Positions 48,079 through 48,564 of a stretch of DNA of 48,564 bases are shown here, piece by piece. Position numbers and translations under genes: made by a program. The DNA comes from a virus. The stretch lies in the IMG/VR virus record IMGVR_UViG_3300036770_006776, positions 1 to 48,564 of that record; one strand, given 5' to 3'. The notes below the pieces were generated by a model. The model was not told the DNA's origin and did no database searches. It was given only the letters and a program-made list of their open reading frames with translations. Position 1 is the first letter of the stretch, and each line of letters begins with the position of its first letter.

Positions 48079-48348
48079 TTATTTATTTTTGAATTGTTCA
48101 AACCATTGTTCTAATGTTATCTTCTTTCCTGCTAACAAATCTTCTGTATGCTTATAAAGTATATTTAATACTTCTTCCTCGCTATACATTTTTTCTTGTT
48201 GTAATCTAGCAATGTGAATAAACATTGATTTTATCCAAGTTTTTTCGTGAGGCTGTATTGTTTTTGCTTCTAATAACTCTAAGCTATAATTTTCAGCTGC
48301 TTCCTCAAGCTTGAATGCTTGTTCGTAAGGAATAAATTCGGTTTTCAT
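48079..48348 (-). CDS. Small helical hypothetical protein
   Basis: 89 residues, charged and helical throughout (EEAAENYSLELLEAK, then EEEVLNILYKHTEDLL). No domain recognised. It precedes the gene ending at 47866 and lies about 100 nt downstream of the tRNA-Lys gene. The leader between them forms a TTTTAC-ATCC/GGAT-GTAAAA hairpin. Confidence 0.6.
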   Translation of the reverse strand: MKTEFIPYEQAFKLEEAAENYSLELLEAKTIQPHEKTWIKSMFIHIARLQQEKMYSEEEVLNILYKHTEDLLAGKKITLEQWFEQFKNK

Positions 48349-48452
48349 TTCTCTTTACAGTTTAAGTTTCTCTCTTATTACTCCACTAATGTCCGAAAAA
48401 GATTTTACATCCACAAGGGATTTGTAAAATATTTTATTTTTTTTTTTGGTAG

Positions 48453-48526
48453 TGACCCCGCCGAGATTCGAACTCGGGACTCCTTCATTAAAAGTGAAGT
48501 GCTCTAGCCAACTGAGCTACGAAGTC
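48453..48526 (-). tRNA. tRNA-Lys (UUU)
   Basis: Acceptor GACTTCG/CGGGGTC (G-U pairs), anticodon arm CTTCA-CTTTTAA-TGAAG (anticodon UUU), T-arm CCGAG-TTCGAAT-CTCGG. Confidence 0.9.
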
Positions 48527-48531
48527 ATTTG

Positions 48532-48564
48532 TAGTCAGGACAGGATTCGAACCTGTATGTAGAT
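48532..48564 (-). ncRNA. tRNA-like RNA, copy 5 (3' end only)
   Basis: The shared 3' end (T-arm plus acceptor) runs off the window edge, so the family continues beyond it. Confidence 0.55.

Noticed and set aside
48355-48414. 19-codon frame with GTG start upstream of 48348
   Set aside because: No ATG, no start context, and it overlaps a hairpin in the leader.

Overview
This window looks like part of a large, AT-rich, T4-related tailed phage (myovirus) infecting a Bacteroidetes/Flavobacteriia-type host. The phage call rests on a contiguous T4-order head block: terminase large subunit, portal, prohead protease, acidic scaffold and a gp23-like major capsid protein, all on the minus strand. A gp5-like baseplate hub protein, a gp55-like late sigma factor and PhoH support it. 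The host call is an inference from several signals: an Oar-type TonB-dependent receptor, a lipoprotein with a Bacteroidetes-style signal, promoters resembling TTTG-N20-TAnnTTTG, little Shine-Dalgarno sequence ahead of genes, and a phage-encoded ribosomal protein bS21.

Layout. 1-12.4 kb (+): a sugar/glycosyltransferase group (FkbM-type methyltransferase, GDP-mannose-3,5-epimerase-like protein, two glycosyltransferases) mixed with phoH, a HAD-like protein and the late sigma factor, then baseplate/tail structural genes. 12.4-15.6 kb: small accessory genes on both strands, including a secreted CAP-domain protein and proteins with short helical ends that resemble capsid-targeting tags. 15.6-31.7 kb (-): head morphogenesis and virion genes, a Thr/Pro-rich mucin-like protein, a KTSC protein and a nucleotidyltransferase, with rpsU (bS21) inserted on the opposite strand. 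31.8-37.4 kb: a protein quality-control island with a UVR-domain protein divergent from a ClpC-like unfoldase, a zincin, an M20 peptidase and a tmRNA gene. 37.5-43.9 kb: a possible leader peptide and attenuator, the 1082-residue Oar-like receptor, small membrane proteins, an RNA-repair-type HAD protein, an M23 peptidase and a lipoprotein. 43.8-48.6 kb (-): a tRNA region (Ile, Gly, Ser, Gln, Tyr, Trp, Cys, His, Lys plus atypical ones) interleaved with many very small genes and a family of tRNA-like RNAs.

How it fits together. The gp55-like sigma factor probably drives the head and tail genes. A TATTTAT box lies shortly upstream of many of those genes in sense orientation, with no obvious -33 element. 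tmRNA, rpsU and the lipoprotein gene instead have host-type TAnnTTTG (or TAnnTTTA) boxes. bS21, tmRNA, ClpC-like unfoldase, peptidases and tRNAs all act on host translation or proteolysis.

Most unusual are (i) a complete outer-membrane Oar/TonB receptor on a phage; (ii) at least five tRNA-like RNAs of 78-147 nt that share near-identical acceptor, D and T arms but have unrelated middles, plus truncated copies between micro-genes; (iii) a tmRNA with an unconventional tag; and (iv) the ClpC/UVR pair with a paired palindromic operator-like site. No CRISPR array, insertion sequence, integrase or rRNA was seen. No tail sheath, tail tube or replication genes are in this window. All assignments come from reading the sequence; no database search was run.
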